DNA from: Castanea sativa
Lineage: Eukaryota; Streptophyta; Magnoliopsida; Fagales; Fagaceae
Direction: 5' to 3'
Assembly: GCF_040712315.1 (NCBI RefSeq)
Contig: NC_134013.1
Coordinates: 47,329,001 to 47,393,000 of the forward strand
DNA: 64,000 bases
Of the stretch, positions 12,353-23,330 are shown piece after piece. Position 1 is the stretch's first letter. Every line of letters starts with the position of its first letter. Both the position numbers and the translations under genes were made by a program. The notes beneath the pieces were generated by a model. That model searched no databases. It was not told where the DNA came from and saw only the letters and a list, made by a program, of their open reading frames with translations.

Positions 12353-13382
12353 TTACTTTCTAAAATAATAAGTGGATAGATGAGATATTACAACTATTTT
12401 TAGATTTAAATATTTCAATCTTGTGATCAGTGAACCACTTTAATTTATGTGTAACATCATCAGTTTCAAACATTTGTTTGACTAGCTTGCAAAAGATATT
12501 AAAAACAGGTCTTGGTTTTTGAATTGTGATATTCTCCAGGCTAAAGCTACAATGAAGGTTTTTCCTCAAAAATTGCAAAATCAAACCGTTTCATCGGCCT
12601 GAATCTGCTCAATTTTAAACAGTTTTTTGGCAAATTCAATGTAAATAGTATATCCAGGCTGGAAAAAAGAAAAAAAGTTTGGTTGTAAAATTCTGTTTAA
12701 ATAATTAACTTAATTTTAAACTGTCAACTTTCCAAGATTGGAGGTCAATGCTGTGCATTTTCCTTATCACGGCCGGAAAATACTGTTCAAACTTCAAATT
12801 ATTAACTTAAGAACATTTTTAATAGAACAGCTTAGATTCGAAGTTTCAAACTCCAAACAATATTTTATTGGAAAATTAATTGATCATTTCGTTGCGTAAA
12901 TATATTCTGTTGATTGGGTTTTACTTTTTTGTTTTTCTATTGTCGCTGAATAATTAAGGTTTTACTTGCAGTGCATTTAATTTTTCTGAAATGTAGTTTT
13001 GTAGCTGTCAAAGATAAAATAAAAGGAACCTGTCAAAAATTAAAATCAGTCAAGTATAGAAGTTGTCCACAATTAGAAGTAAGAAAGTCAATATCGTATC
13101 GGAAATTATACCGATTTAGCTAACGGTGCTATATATTTTAAGTATTGATCAATACCGATGTACCGTTTCGAATTTATTACTATTTTTTACTATTTTATAC
13201 AATATACAAAGTTATAATAATTTTTTTTATAAACATTTAGTTATAATAATTATTTTATTGATATGTTTAATATTTTATATAATACTTTAGAATAAATACA
13301 AAGAGGTTTATTTTTTGGTCTCAAAAAAGATTATATAGAAAAGTATCTGCTCTAAAACTTGAATCAGTAAAAATAAAAATAC
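12353..13382. other. AT-rich intergenic stretch
   Basis: No gene recognised. Around 13085-13165 there is a TATCGTATCGG...ACCGATGTACCG block related in style to 15240-15395; see that entry. Confidence 0.4.
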
Positions 13383-13396
13383 AAAATTATCAACTC

Positions 13397-13651
13397 AGCT
13401 GGGATTCATCGTGGAGCGATGGCTTTCCTTGAGGAGTATCAGAGGTGTATGGCAGCTCGTGTTTAGGAGTGATTGGTCCCATGGCATGTTTTCCTCTTTT
13501 ATTTCTTTTTGTGTTTTTGTTTTTTCTTTTTTTTTTGGGCCCAGCAGCTATCATTGCCTCTGCGAAGGCTAGCTGCTTCTGACACTCGCCTTACTGAGTA
13601 GTTTGTACTAGTTTAATTTATTTAATATAACTTATCCCTTTGGTCAAAAAA
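13397..13651 (+). mobile_element. 5'-truncated LINE-like retroposon
   Basis: The segment ends in a short poly(A) (from 13646) and is flanked by 14-bp direct repeats AAAATTATCAACTC (13383-13396) and AAAATTATTAACTC (13652-13665), differing at one base. A poly(A) tail plus a long target duplication is the signature of target-primed reverse transcription. At 255 bp without a tRNA-like head, a truncated LINE 3' end is the best reading; a processed transcript fragment is the alternative. Confidence 0.7.
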
Positions 13652-14104
13652 AAAATTATTAACTCTTTAAAATTAATACATTGTCACATCACTTAGGGCC
13701 CTAGGTCAAGTTTCAGCATTGACCTTTTAAGTTTAGGCTGCGTTTGGTTGGACGTAAAATATTTTTCAGATGTAAAATAATTTCAGTTGAAAATATTTTC
13801 GAGAAAAGAAAATATTTTTAAGTGTTTGGTAGCATTTTAAAAAATATTTTGGAAAATATTTTCAGGTGTTTGGTTGTGATGTTGAAAATATTATAGAAAA
13901 TACATTTTCTACTTGTTGCTCACATTTTCTCACATTTTCTCAGCTTCCAAACAAATATCATTTCTCAATACAAAACAACAAAACCCAAAAAAAAAAAAAA
14001 AACTCATCATCAAATTTTATCAATACAGAACAACAAAACCTAAATCCAGTCAGAGAAGAACGAAGACAGAGAGAGAGAGAGGCGACTGGGTTCATCAGAG
14101 ATCG

Positions 14105-14262
14105 TGCGGCGATGGCGATGGCGCAGGCGAGATCGCGCCGGCGCGGCGATGGCGAAGACGAGATCGCGCGGCGATGGCGATGGAGAAGGCGAGATCGCGC
14201 TGGCGTGGCGATGGCGATGGAGAAGGCGAGATCGCGCGGCGATGGCGAAGGCGCGATCTCGC
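14105..14262 (+). repeat. GC-rich 31-bp minisatellite
   Basis: The core GATCGCG recurs at 14131, 14162, 14193 and 14230 (spacing 31, 31, 37) in a unit like GCGGCGATGGCGATGGAGAA. Its GC content is far above its surroundings. Confidence 0.85.
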
Positions 14263-14308
14263 CGGCGCGGGTTGGGGCGCGATCTTGCTCTCCCTACTCT
14301 CTCTTCGT

Positions 14309-14309
<1 letters not shown>

Positions 14310-14347
<38 letters not shown>
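14310..14347 (+). repeat. (CT)n microsatellite
   Basis: Uninterrupted TC dinucleotides directly after the minisatellite. Confidence 0.95.
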
Positions 14348-14351
<4 letters not shown>

Positions 14352-14553
14352 GCTCTGTCTCTCTGGATTTTCTGGAAAATTTCTATTTAAAGGTAAAATA
14401 GAGATGGAAAATGTTTTATGGGTGGGGAGGGAGTATTTTACGGTCAATGTTACTGATTTTCCGTTTGACCAAGATTTCAGTTGTTGCCAAACACCCGCAA
14501 ACGCGTAAAACATTTTCTGAAAGTTATTTTCTGTCGAACCAAATGTAGCCTTA

Positions 14554-15239
14554 AACTAAAGGAAATTTAAATAAATAATGAAAAGAGCCAACTCATTTTT
14601 CACTAAAAGAGTCAATTTAATTTGAACACATCACTTAAATTTTTTTTCATCATTATTAGTTAATAGTAACCCACTACTTAAGATTTATTGTGAAAATATT
14701 ATAGTAGTATTTCTCAATTTTAATTTCTTATTCTTTATTTTATTTTTCCCTTTATCTTTTTTTTTTTTTTTTTCATCAACACGTTTCTTTTCTTTTCTTT
14801 TTTTCTCCTCCACACATTTCCCTTATCTCTATCTTCTCTAGCACTTGGCCTAGAGCTCTAGGACCATTTTTCTTTTTTCTTTTCTTCTCTAGCAGCACTT
14901 CATCTGGAGCTAGCTCTATCTTCACGTTTCTTTTTCTTTTTTTCTCTAACACTTCGTCTACTCCAGAGCATTCAAGAAGCTCTCATCAACACTGCATGTC
15001 CTCCTCTCACCACCACATGTCCTCTTCCCCACCGAGGCTCAGATGGGTCAACTTTACATTGTCCTCCCAACCCTTTCTCCATTTTCGTCTCTTCCTCTCT
15101 CCCCCACTTCTCTGTCTCTATGTCTTCCGCAGTTCCTCACAAAATTTGTGACAATAAAGTCTCTCTTTTACAGGTTTGGTCTTTCATTTTTCTCCTTTTT
15201 GTTGAGTTTTTTTGGCTTAGATTTGCATTTCGTGTTTCA
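14554..15239. other. pyrimidine-rich spacer
   Basis: From about 14700 to 15160 the plus strand is very rich in C and T with short repeats such as TCTCTAGCACTT. No gene called: the open frames here are compositional. Confidence 0.45.
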
Positions 15240-15395
15240 GCCCAGTATTCATTTACCGGCCGAAATAGCCGAATTTTGCCAGTACAGCCGATATGTGGCC
15301 TGTACAACCGGTATTTTTTCGGGTACGAAACAGGGGGTATACTCGTATCGGTGCACTGGCCGGTACGGTACGATATCACCCACACTAACTAGAAG
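15240..15395. repeat. TATCGG/GGTACG-rich terminal-like block
   Basis: A dense mix of CCGGCC, CCGATA, GGTACG and CGATATC motifs ends in GGTACGGTACGATATC. A related block lies at 13085-13165 (ATATCGTATCGGAAATT). The two could be opposed ends of one older transposon about 2.3 kb long that now holds the LINE and Harbinger-like insertions, but no target duplication was found. Confidence 0.35.
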
Positions 15396-15477
15396 TAGAT
15401 GTGCACAAGGCTAATTAATAAATAGAAAGGTTTGGCACCCATGGTTATTATTATTATATACATCTACTATTACATGT

Positions 15478-17000
15478 TGTTGAGTACCAAAATTTGACAA
15501 AAAGCCCATTCCATGAAAAGAAAAGAAAAACCATGGGCCTTGACAAAAGAAGGCCCAGATCGTGAAGTTAAGAAGGACCATGAAGGCCTAAAGGCCCAAA
15601 AAGAAGGAAAAAGAAAGAAAAAAGTATATAAAAAAAGAGGACACAGACTTAGGCCACGAGCAGGATCTCCATCACCTAGGAAGCGGATCCTTTGAGAGAA
15701 AGCCTAGGAGATCCTGAAAAGAACATGGGCAGCTTAAAAGATCCTGAGAAGGACGTGGGCGACCCAGAAGATTGAACAAACCACTCATTGGTATCCATGA
15801 AAGAAGGGAAGATTCGTTAGATGTCTTGTCGAAATCAAGAGGCACAGAGAAGTGAAAGGGACGAGTGGTATCCTCGGGTTTAGTACCTGACGTAGGAACT
15901 GAGGGATCTTGGTCAATGCAGAGGACATGTAGCAAAGGGGAGGATGGTCAGAGGCTTTCTAAGCTCACCTATTGCAAGGAAGAATCTATGCCATTTCTAG
16001 AATAAGGCCAAGCCAGAAAGAGTCAACATCAAGGCCCTAAGACCTTGATATGTCCTTTTAAAGCCTTGAGAAGAGGACATTGGCTAACACATGGGAAAGC
16101 CAAGGTCCATGTTCAGAATTCCAGCAGAAGTCAATAAAAAATCAAGCAAAACCAGGTATCCTTTTTGTAACCCATGGTCCAAGCCCACGGGATCCTGAAT
16201 TGGTAGTAAGGGAGAAGTGGCTTGGTTGGTAAAGGAGTGATTTCTGGTGAAAGGAGGATCTTGAAGTTTTCCCTTGGTTAAGATATTTGCTTGGAATGCA
16301 TGAACCAAAAGCCTAACTCAGTTCCTCCATGTGCATGGTATCTCCCAACAACCTCCTCTTAGTTGTCCTTATCAATTAAATGTGTCACCAATTAAATTGA
16401 ATATCTCACCTATTCCTTTGACTTTCCAGAAAGGTATCTCCATTTGTAACTAAATCCAAATACTCTTTTGAGCTATAATTTCCAAACTAAGCTAAAACTT
16501 TGCCCAAGAAACCCTTTCAGATTTTGTCAAAGGACATGGTTTTACCCAGCAGACCGAAGAAATCCTCGCCTAGGGTATGAGACCATGTCCACTATAAAAG
16601 GAACACCAAAGCATAACAAAGGGGCCAGTTTTGGGAAAAGGGGGAGAGTTTCAGAGATTCAAACTGATAATTCTGAGAATTATAAGAGTTCAGTAAGGGA
16701 GAGGGAGGAAAGAAAGAATAAAAATAAGAGAGTCAAGGAAGAGGACTTCATCCCATATCCTTGAAACCCTTCAAAATATCGCTTAGACTCTAAAAAAACA
16801 TATAAAAAACATGCACACATCAGATATCATTCTCTCCCACAAAATCCTCCTTACCTGACTATCTTGGAAGGAAATGTCCAAGTAGAGCTACTTGGACTTG
16901 AGTTCCAAATCCCAGAAGTCTTGTGCCAAAGCATTAAGCCTGTGAGAATTACGGTCAGGATCCTCGTGGCTGACTCATTTTCATGAAGATCACTTACATA
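15478..17000 (+). repeat. LTR-like retroelement debris
   Basis: The stretch is rich in GGCCCA/TGGGCC motifs and carries a TATA-like box (ACTATAAAAGGAAC, about 16592-16605) followed by purine-rich sequence, the layout of a plant LTR promoter. It starts TGTTGAGTACC at 15478, but I could not find a matching end or target duplication. Short open frames here have no recognised domain. Confidence 0.4.
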
Positions 17001-17640
17001 TATGTATATGCTTTAGAATGTATATCCTAACCCATGGAACTAATAATTGTTTAAGGATATTTGTGTTATATAGTTGTTCTTATACAGGACCTATAGGGGT
17101 AAAGAGAAAGGACAAAAATACATTGCATAGTAAGCATGGAGAAAGATCCTATTGTTCAAGGAACTAACGTTTTGGGTTCCATGGATTAAAGACATAGTAC
17201 CTTTGGGAACCACAACATCATGCTTGAGGAACCATGAACCCACGTCCTGGGAACCATCAGTGGAGAAACCAGTGCAACACTTTCCCAAGGATCCACCATG
17301 GGGGAACCAAGTTGTGAGAGACCGGGAAAATTGGACCTCTCAAAAAAGAGATTTTTGGGTGCTTTTAAGGGCACCTCTCTTTTTATCTCTTTTTTGGGTA
17401 AGTAATGTGGAGTTGCCACTTATTTTTTATACAAAAAGAAAAGAAAAAAAAAATTAAATACAACTTTACATGACTGAAATGTTTCATTGTCATTAATTGA
17501 ATAAAAATACAAACTTGATAGATTGAATATTACAAGGCTTGGAGTCCTAGTTACAATCTACCAAAAAATTACATGGTTTTTTTGTCCTAGTTACATTCTA
17601 CCCAAAAATAAAAGAAAAACAAAGCATAGGTCTACCTATC
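17001..17640. other. repeat debris, GGAACC-rich
   Basis: 17150-17310 repeats GGTTCC/GGGAACC motifs. From 17315 (GTGAGAGACCGGGAAAATTGG) to the GTGGAGTTGCCACTTATTTTT stretch the sequence resembles the inner edge of a plant LTR read backwards. No gene. Confidence 0.35.
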
Positions 17641-19764
17641 CAAAAGAAACTAAGTTCGGAGGCTAGGTTACGGAATGGGAAGGTGTTAGGCACCCATTCT
17701 GCCCAGACAGAGTCTGGTCTTTTAGACTCTCGTGACCAATATACCCTTTATGCATGATATGAATGATATGTTGCATACATGACAAACTTAACCATAAACT
17801 AAGTCACATGAATCTATTTTATGAATGTATCATCTTCTTTATAAAAAATTCAGACTTATTTTTGTGAATAAAAAATTGATTCGATTCAGTAAAAAAGAAA
17901 CTAGATCTGTTTTGGTATAGATAAAAAAAATAGTTTTGTAACGGAAAATCAGATCTGTTTTTGTTAAGTGAAAGGAATGAGGTTTATAGCTAAAAAAATA
18001 TCAGATCTGTTTTTGGAACAAAGTAAAAAAAAAAAAAAAAGATTTTGGTTTATATGTAAAAAGAAATCAGATCCATTTTGTAAATAAAAAAATCTAGTTT
18101 CGTAAAGAAGAAAAATCAGATCTGTTTTTTTTTTTTTAATGAATAAAATAAGGAAATAACTTTTTTTAGAGGACTATACTCATGAAATTAATCTATGTTA
18201 CATGCATAAAAAAAAAATCTCAACTATTAACTTCCTCTTTTAAATCTCCAAATCTGCTATTTTTGTGACAAAGGAAATTTTCTTTAAAAAAATCAGATCT
18301 GTAAAATACAGATCAATTTTATTGTTTAAAAAAATCAGATCTGTATTTAATGAAAATACAAATCAGTTTTGACTATTAAAAAAATTCATATCTGTATTTA
18401 ATGAAAATACAAATAAGTTTTGAGGTATAAAAAAATCAGATATGTATTTAATGAAAATATAAATAAGTTTTGAGGTGTAGAAAATTCAGATCTGTATTTA
18501 ATGAAAATACAGATTAGTTTTGAAGTGTAAAAAAAATTCAGATCTGTATTTAATGAAAATACAGATTAGTTTTTGGTTTTTAAAAAAAGATTTATTAATG
18601 AGCAGATTTTTGAAACTCAAAAGGAAAATCATAAAAACAAAAGAATTAAAGATATGTTTTAAAGAAAAGTTTACCAATACATGGCATCAACATCAGAAAT
18701 TAAAAATAAAAGAACACATCTATTCATGCATCATCAAGTAAACTTAAAAAAAAAACCAGAAAAAGGAAAAAGAAAAACTACCTCTTGCATGGTCATGCTC
18801 TTCTTATTGAGGGAATATCTTAGGGTTCAAAAAAATTTATTCAATTATCTTTGAAACCTAAAATATCTTGCTTACAAAAAAGAAATTCCTAAGGTTAGAG
18901 CCTCCAAAACGTCTTTAACGTAAGAGAGATAATAATAGAAAAGAAGAGTCAAAAAGAGGGGGGGGGGGGTGTTAGAAAGCGTGAAAAAGTGTGTTGAATT
19001 TTGAGATGTAGCCTCTATTTATAGAATCTGGGATGTTCGAAAAATTAGCTAAGTGATTAACATATGAACTGGGACGCATCCTTATCTCTAAAAAATTGAA
19101 AATGATGTGCTTTACTTCAATCCAAGTGCCCTCGGGCCGGGGCCCGAATTTGTGCCAATTGACACTCCAAAAGTGCCTAATGGCCCTTTTGGGTGCCAAT
19201 CCCTCGTTTGAGTTTTGGTTCATTTTGGACTCCTTTTTTGAGGTTTTTTTAGTCAGGACTTGCACTTAGACGCATTTTTAATCCATATTTTAAAAATTAA
19301 ACTCTTTTCTTGATAATTCAGGTCTTTTTAGCAATGATTATCTTGTAGATAAATACTCTAAAAGTCTTGATTATCCACAATTTTATTATTATCTGATTAT
19401 CCCATTTATTCCCATACAAACAAGCCTACTTTTGATACTAACTAACAACCAATCATAAAATTATTTAATTAATTTTAATTATCTAGCCAATCAAAATTAA
19501 TTTAAATTAATCATGTGCGGTTGATTCTACCTAAACACAATGCATGCTGACCATGCAAATTTGATCATGCGACATCTTTCAATCTGACGGTCCGATTTGG
19601 AAATTGGGCATATCATCGGCGACAGCTAGAACCATGAGATCATTCTTATGATATGCAATGAACAAATTGTTGCATGTAATGCAATCATGAATTTTGGGGT
19701 ATACGAATGGTCATTCTAGTCATCTTTCTTGATTAAATTATGGGTGCAAAATCGAGTGTCTATA
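17641..19764 (-). repeat. LTR-type repeat, family 2, minus copy
   Basis: Read on the minus strand it begins near 19764 with ACACTCGATTTTGCACCC, contains a TATA-like motif (CTATTTATAG, about 19013-19022 on plus) and ends toward GGAAGGTGTTAGGCACCC (about 17679 on plus). Large parts match the plus-strand copy at 33035-34240. It is probably a diverged LTR. No target duplication was found. Confidence 0.5.
18290..18590 (+). repeat. about 50-bp minisatellite
   Basis: The core CAGATCTGTATTTAATG (with variants) recurs at about 18336, 18387, 18437, 18487 and 18539, spacing 50-52 bp. Looser CAGATCTGTTTTT copies reach back to about 17900. The array is absent from the plus-strand relative at 33035. Confidence 0.85.
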
Positions 19765-20394
19765 TGAGTGAAAGAACTCTTTTAAATGTTCACAAAATAA
19801 AAGATAAGCCTTAAATATTCTATTTTATCTCCTTCTTATTGCGAATATTATGAATAATTCTTTTACTCATTCTGTAAGGGTAAAATGTCATTTTAAGACA
19901 TTAAAACACTTACAATGACATTTTATTGCTTATGAGGAAATCGCATTTTTGCTTTGAGGAGCTCTATGTGACTTGCGCACAAACCGGTTCATATAACGAC
20001 CCTAATAGGCCGCGGAGAACCAGAATTAGTCCAACCAACAATCAATCATCTATCCTTGGAGTAGGCCCAGGATCCTTTGTCATCAATGGACCTGGGTACC
20101 ATCCAAAGAAAAGGAACCCACACATGTCAAAAGGGATATAGTTCAATGACATAGTATATTCTCCATTAAAAAAGAAAAAAAAAACACCTTCTTATAATTA
20201 TAACTTGGATCAATTGAATTATTTTTAAAACTTGTTATTAGAAAATACTATTATTTGTCACTTATTTTGTAACCCATATTTCAATCAATCTCATCCTGCT
20301 ATTAAACAGAATTTTTAAAACTATTTCTCTCAATTGTAACCCTTAAAACAAATAACTTTGATAAAGAATATTTCTACAAGACTAAAAAGAAATT
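19765..20394. other. spacer, nothing recognised
   Basis: A short frame at 19926-20141 has no recognised domain and sits in repeat-like sequence; I do not call it a gene. Confidence 0.4.
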
Positions 20395-20968
20395 AATTCA
20401 AGTTAGTTGTCCGACTAAATCTAGTCATTTGACAGGATCTAGTCGTCCAACAACAAGAACTCAACCGACGATGTCAATCAAATGACTAACTGATAGGCTT
20501 CCTAGTCATCCAACAACCCAAGTAGATGGATGACCTGAGATATAGTCTCACAAATATACAATACGCCTTACACTCCAAGCTTGTGTATGTGGAAAGTCTA
20601 ACACATAAGAGTCATTATGTCTCAAAGGAGTCATCACGTACCAAGGGGTCGTCAAATACCCTCCCTAATACCTAACACGTGATAGTCACCACATAACTAG
20701 AGAGTCAACATGTACCCCCTGATCGCTAGGTACCATTCCTAACGATTTGCAATACAACCTTCCCAGCGTCTACAGTTTCGACAAGCAGTGGTAACGAACG
20801 AGTAGGACCTGACAAATGGTTCTTTACACTTGGTTGTTGGACTCGTGTGTTCTCTACTCAAGTATCTCTATATGGAAAGAATTTTCACACCACGCCCAAA
20901 TATCCTTTTACATATTCATATCCTAAAAAAATGGATAGTTATACAAGAAGATCCCAGAGCATTAGCTC
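20395..20968 (+). repeat. LTR-like repeat, family 3, copy 1 (left part)
   Basis: Matches 31335-31477 plus 32645-32925 closely: shared blocks include AAGCTTGTGTATGTGGAAAG, CCTAACGATTTGCAATA and GAGTAGGACCTGA. It is interrupted at AGCTC (20964-20968) by Ty3 element A and resumes at AACTC (30942). TATA-like CCCTATAAAG after the junction suggests it is itself an LTR. Confidence 0.65.
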
Positions 20969-21500
20969 TGACGGTGAACTAAAAATATCACTCCAACTCA
21001 TCCTTAAGGTGTCCACCGCTGAAGGAATATCCCTCATAAGGGGGTCGTCCACACCAGGACGACCGTCCATGGAACGAAGGTCATCCATTGGGAAAGCTTC
21101 TAGATGGCCCCTCTACACTTAGGCGTGAGAAGGATGCAGGCTCATTTCTACAACTCTTCAAATACTTGACTTCCACTGACAGTTATGCAAAAAGACATAG
21201 CTCCCATGGCGGTTATGTAAGTTATTCTTGAAACCTCCTAAAATGTAGGGGAAGTTACAAATCCAATAATCGTTTCTAAGGTGCACTATATAAACACTCA
21301 TTCAGACCAGAAAAAAGTATTTTTTTTACAATTCCAAAAAAGTTGGAACTCCAGAACTTGAGAGAGAAACTAATTTTACCATCGGAGGATTATTGGCCGG
21401 TCCACCTCGGTCACCTTTGATCACTTGTTCTTTCTTTTTCAGGCCCTCGAAACAGTCACTAGCCCTTTGAAGCCCGAAGCATCTTTTCTTCGTATCATCA
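20969..21500 (+). repeat. 5' LTR of element A
   Basis: Starts TGACGGTGAACTAAAAAT and ends CGTATCATCA. A TATA-like TATATAAAC lies at 21287-21295. It differs from the 3' LTR by scattered substitutions, mostly transitions, and by the absence of a 12-bp block (CAGTCTACTGAT) near the end. Confidence 0.88.
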
Positions 21501-21501
21501 G

Positions 21502-21520
21502 TTGACGCTGTCTGTGGGGA
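21502..21520 (+). other. primer-binding site of element A
   Basis: TTGACGCTGTCTGTGGGGA lies one base after the 5' LTR. It resembles the TTGGCGCCGTCTGTGGGGA consensus found after the LTRs of many plant Tat-like elements. I do not assign the tRNA. Confidence 0.7.
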
Positions 21521-21544
21521 AATAAGTTCTTTTCGTTCGATTAT

Positions 21545-23040
21545 TTGTTTTTGGCGATTCACCTTTCCCAGACAAAAGGCTATACGGTTCGGACAAGATC
21601 AAGGGCTACCAGCCCAGGCCACCAAGTGAGTAGAGATGCTTCTAGTAATCCCTACCGTGATCGTCGGTTAGCGCTTGTCATGCAACCGCCTCCCATTCAA
21701 CATATACAGTCCATGATTGTTGCTATGGCGGAACTAACTCGTCAGAACCAAGAGTTGAATAGAGAGATCAATTTAAGGAGGCAGCACCATGAAACACACG
21801 CGGAAGGGCAAGCCCAGAGTCAAGAAGGTAGAGGAGAAAATGTTGAGCTCGAGAATCAGTCAAGGGGTACTGCTTCAAGAAGAGTGCCGCACCTGGAGAG
21901 GGAGATGGACTAGATGAGAAAAGCTATGGATGAAATGAAGGAGAACATGAGACGGGCGAACCCCATGGATGACTTAGTCCACCGAATGGACTCCTCTTTT
22001 ATGGCTTCCATCAATAGTCATCCTCTACCCCCGAAGTTCAAGATGCCTTCCTTGGATTCGTATGATGGAACTCGTGACCTGTGTGATCATATTGCCACCT
22101 TCAAGACTACTATACACCTTCAGGAGGTTCCGGACGAGATTATGTGTAGCGCATTCCCTACCACCCTCAAGGGACTAGCGCGAGTGTGGTTCAGCAAGAT
22201 ACCCCCAAACACGGTGGGCTCATTCGAGGAGTTGAGTAAGTTTTTCGTCAACAATTTTATTGGAGGACAACGCCACATGCGTTCCTCTTTTAGTTTGCTA
22301 ACAATAGAGTAAGGGAAAAATGAGAGTTTGCGGTCCTTCATTACCCGGTTCAACAGAGAAGCCTTGACGGTGGATGAGATGGACGACAAGTTGCTATTGG
22401 CCGCCTTCCACAATGGGGTCAACTCTGACTTGTTCATTCATAAGTTTTGCGAGCAAGAGCCACAAATTATGGCTGAACTCGTCTATTCGGCCCAAAATTT
22501 CATGAATGCGGAGGACGCGATCATAGCCAAGAAAAGGAAGAGAGCGGAGCGTACGGAAGCGGATCTCCCGTGTCATCCTGATCAGGGTCCTCGTCTAAAG
22601 AAGGCTCAAGCAAAAGAGAAAAAAGATAGAGACAGTAAGAAGGAGAGTTCTTCAGTGAGAAATAAGCAATACACTCCATTGAATACGTCACTTGAGCAAG
22701 TGCTTATGCAAATCAAGGACGACCCATCCTTGAAGTGGCCAAAGAAAATGAAAGGAGATCCTATCAAGCGCAATAGGAACAAGTATAGTCGCTTCCTCAG
22801 AGACCATGGGCATGACACCGATGAGTGTTTTGATTTGAAGCAGTAGATAGAAGATCTCATCAGGCAAGGAAAGTTGAGGAATTTCCTTAGACGAGACCAC
22901 AAGGACGAGAAGTTGAAGGCCAAGGTGGAAGAGTCGTCACGACCCCCACTTGGAAAAATAAGAGTTATTATAGGAGGAACCTCAGCAGGACAGTCGTCCA
23001 AATTGAGGAAGACATACCTGAAGGTGGTGCAAAATGTCTA
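21545..23040 (+). pseudogene. gag of element A, broken
   Basis: One frame carries the capsid-type gag domain (Pfam PF03732-like): FKMPSLDSYDGTRDLCDHI, then LKGLARVWFSKIPPNTVGSF and SLRSFITRFNREAL. In-frame stops occur at 21911 (TAG), 22310 (TAA) and 22844 (TAG). The zinc knuckle near 22790 reads YSRFLRDHGHDTDEC; the family's usual first Cys and His are Ser and Leu here, so it should not bind zinc normally. The natural start is not certain; 21545 is the first ATG in frame. Confidence 0.8.
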
Positions 23041-23068
23041 GCTATCTGGATGATCTCCCAGGACGAGG

Positions 23069-23330
23069 GTGGTTGACGAGCAAGCCATAATATTCACGAA
23101 CGAGGATGCTGAAAGAGTTCACCACCCACACGACGATGCAATCGTCATTACCCTACTTAATGCAGATTATACGACCAGAAGGGTGTTGGTAGACAATGGC
23201 AGCTCAGCGACTATCTTGTATTATCCCGCAACAGATAACCAAAGTGATAAATTTCCTCGTTGTTGATTTTTCATCATTATACAATGCTATCATTGGAAGG
23301 TCGTCTTTAAATAGTTGGAAGGCGGTAACC
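23069..23330 (+). pseudogene. aspartic protease of element A, deleted core
   Basis: The active-site motif VLVDNGSSATIL is present near 23190. Directly after YYPA the sequence jumps to PQQITKVINFLVVDF in another frame. In relatives about 40 residues separate these points, so an internal deletion with frameshift is inferred. Confidence 0.7.

Larger units (their letters stand above)
13736..14550. mobile_element. PIF/Harbinger-like non-autonomous element
   Basis: The terminal inverted repeats are about 34 bp: left GGCTGCGTTTGGTTGGAC, right (reversed) GGCTACATTTGGTTCGAC, continuing into AAAATA...TTTCAG. TTA at 13733-13735 and at 14551-14553 is the 3-bp target duplication of this superfamily. The 815-bp interior has no transposase. 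It holds a GC-rich minisatellite and a (CT)n run, which create Arg- and Ser/Leu-rich open frames on both strands; I do not call these genes. Confidence 0.8.

Noticed and set aside
13866..14513. Long Arg-rich and Ser-rich frames on both strands
   Set aside because: Produced by the 31-bp GC-rich minisatellite and the (CT)n run inside a Harbinger-like element; opposite-strand frames are equally long.
15043..15695. Frames of 60-123 aa
   Set aside because: Pyrimidine-rich or A-rich composition with no domain; they overlap repeat-derived blocks.
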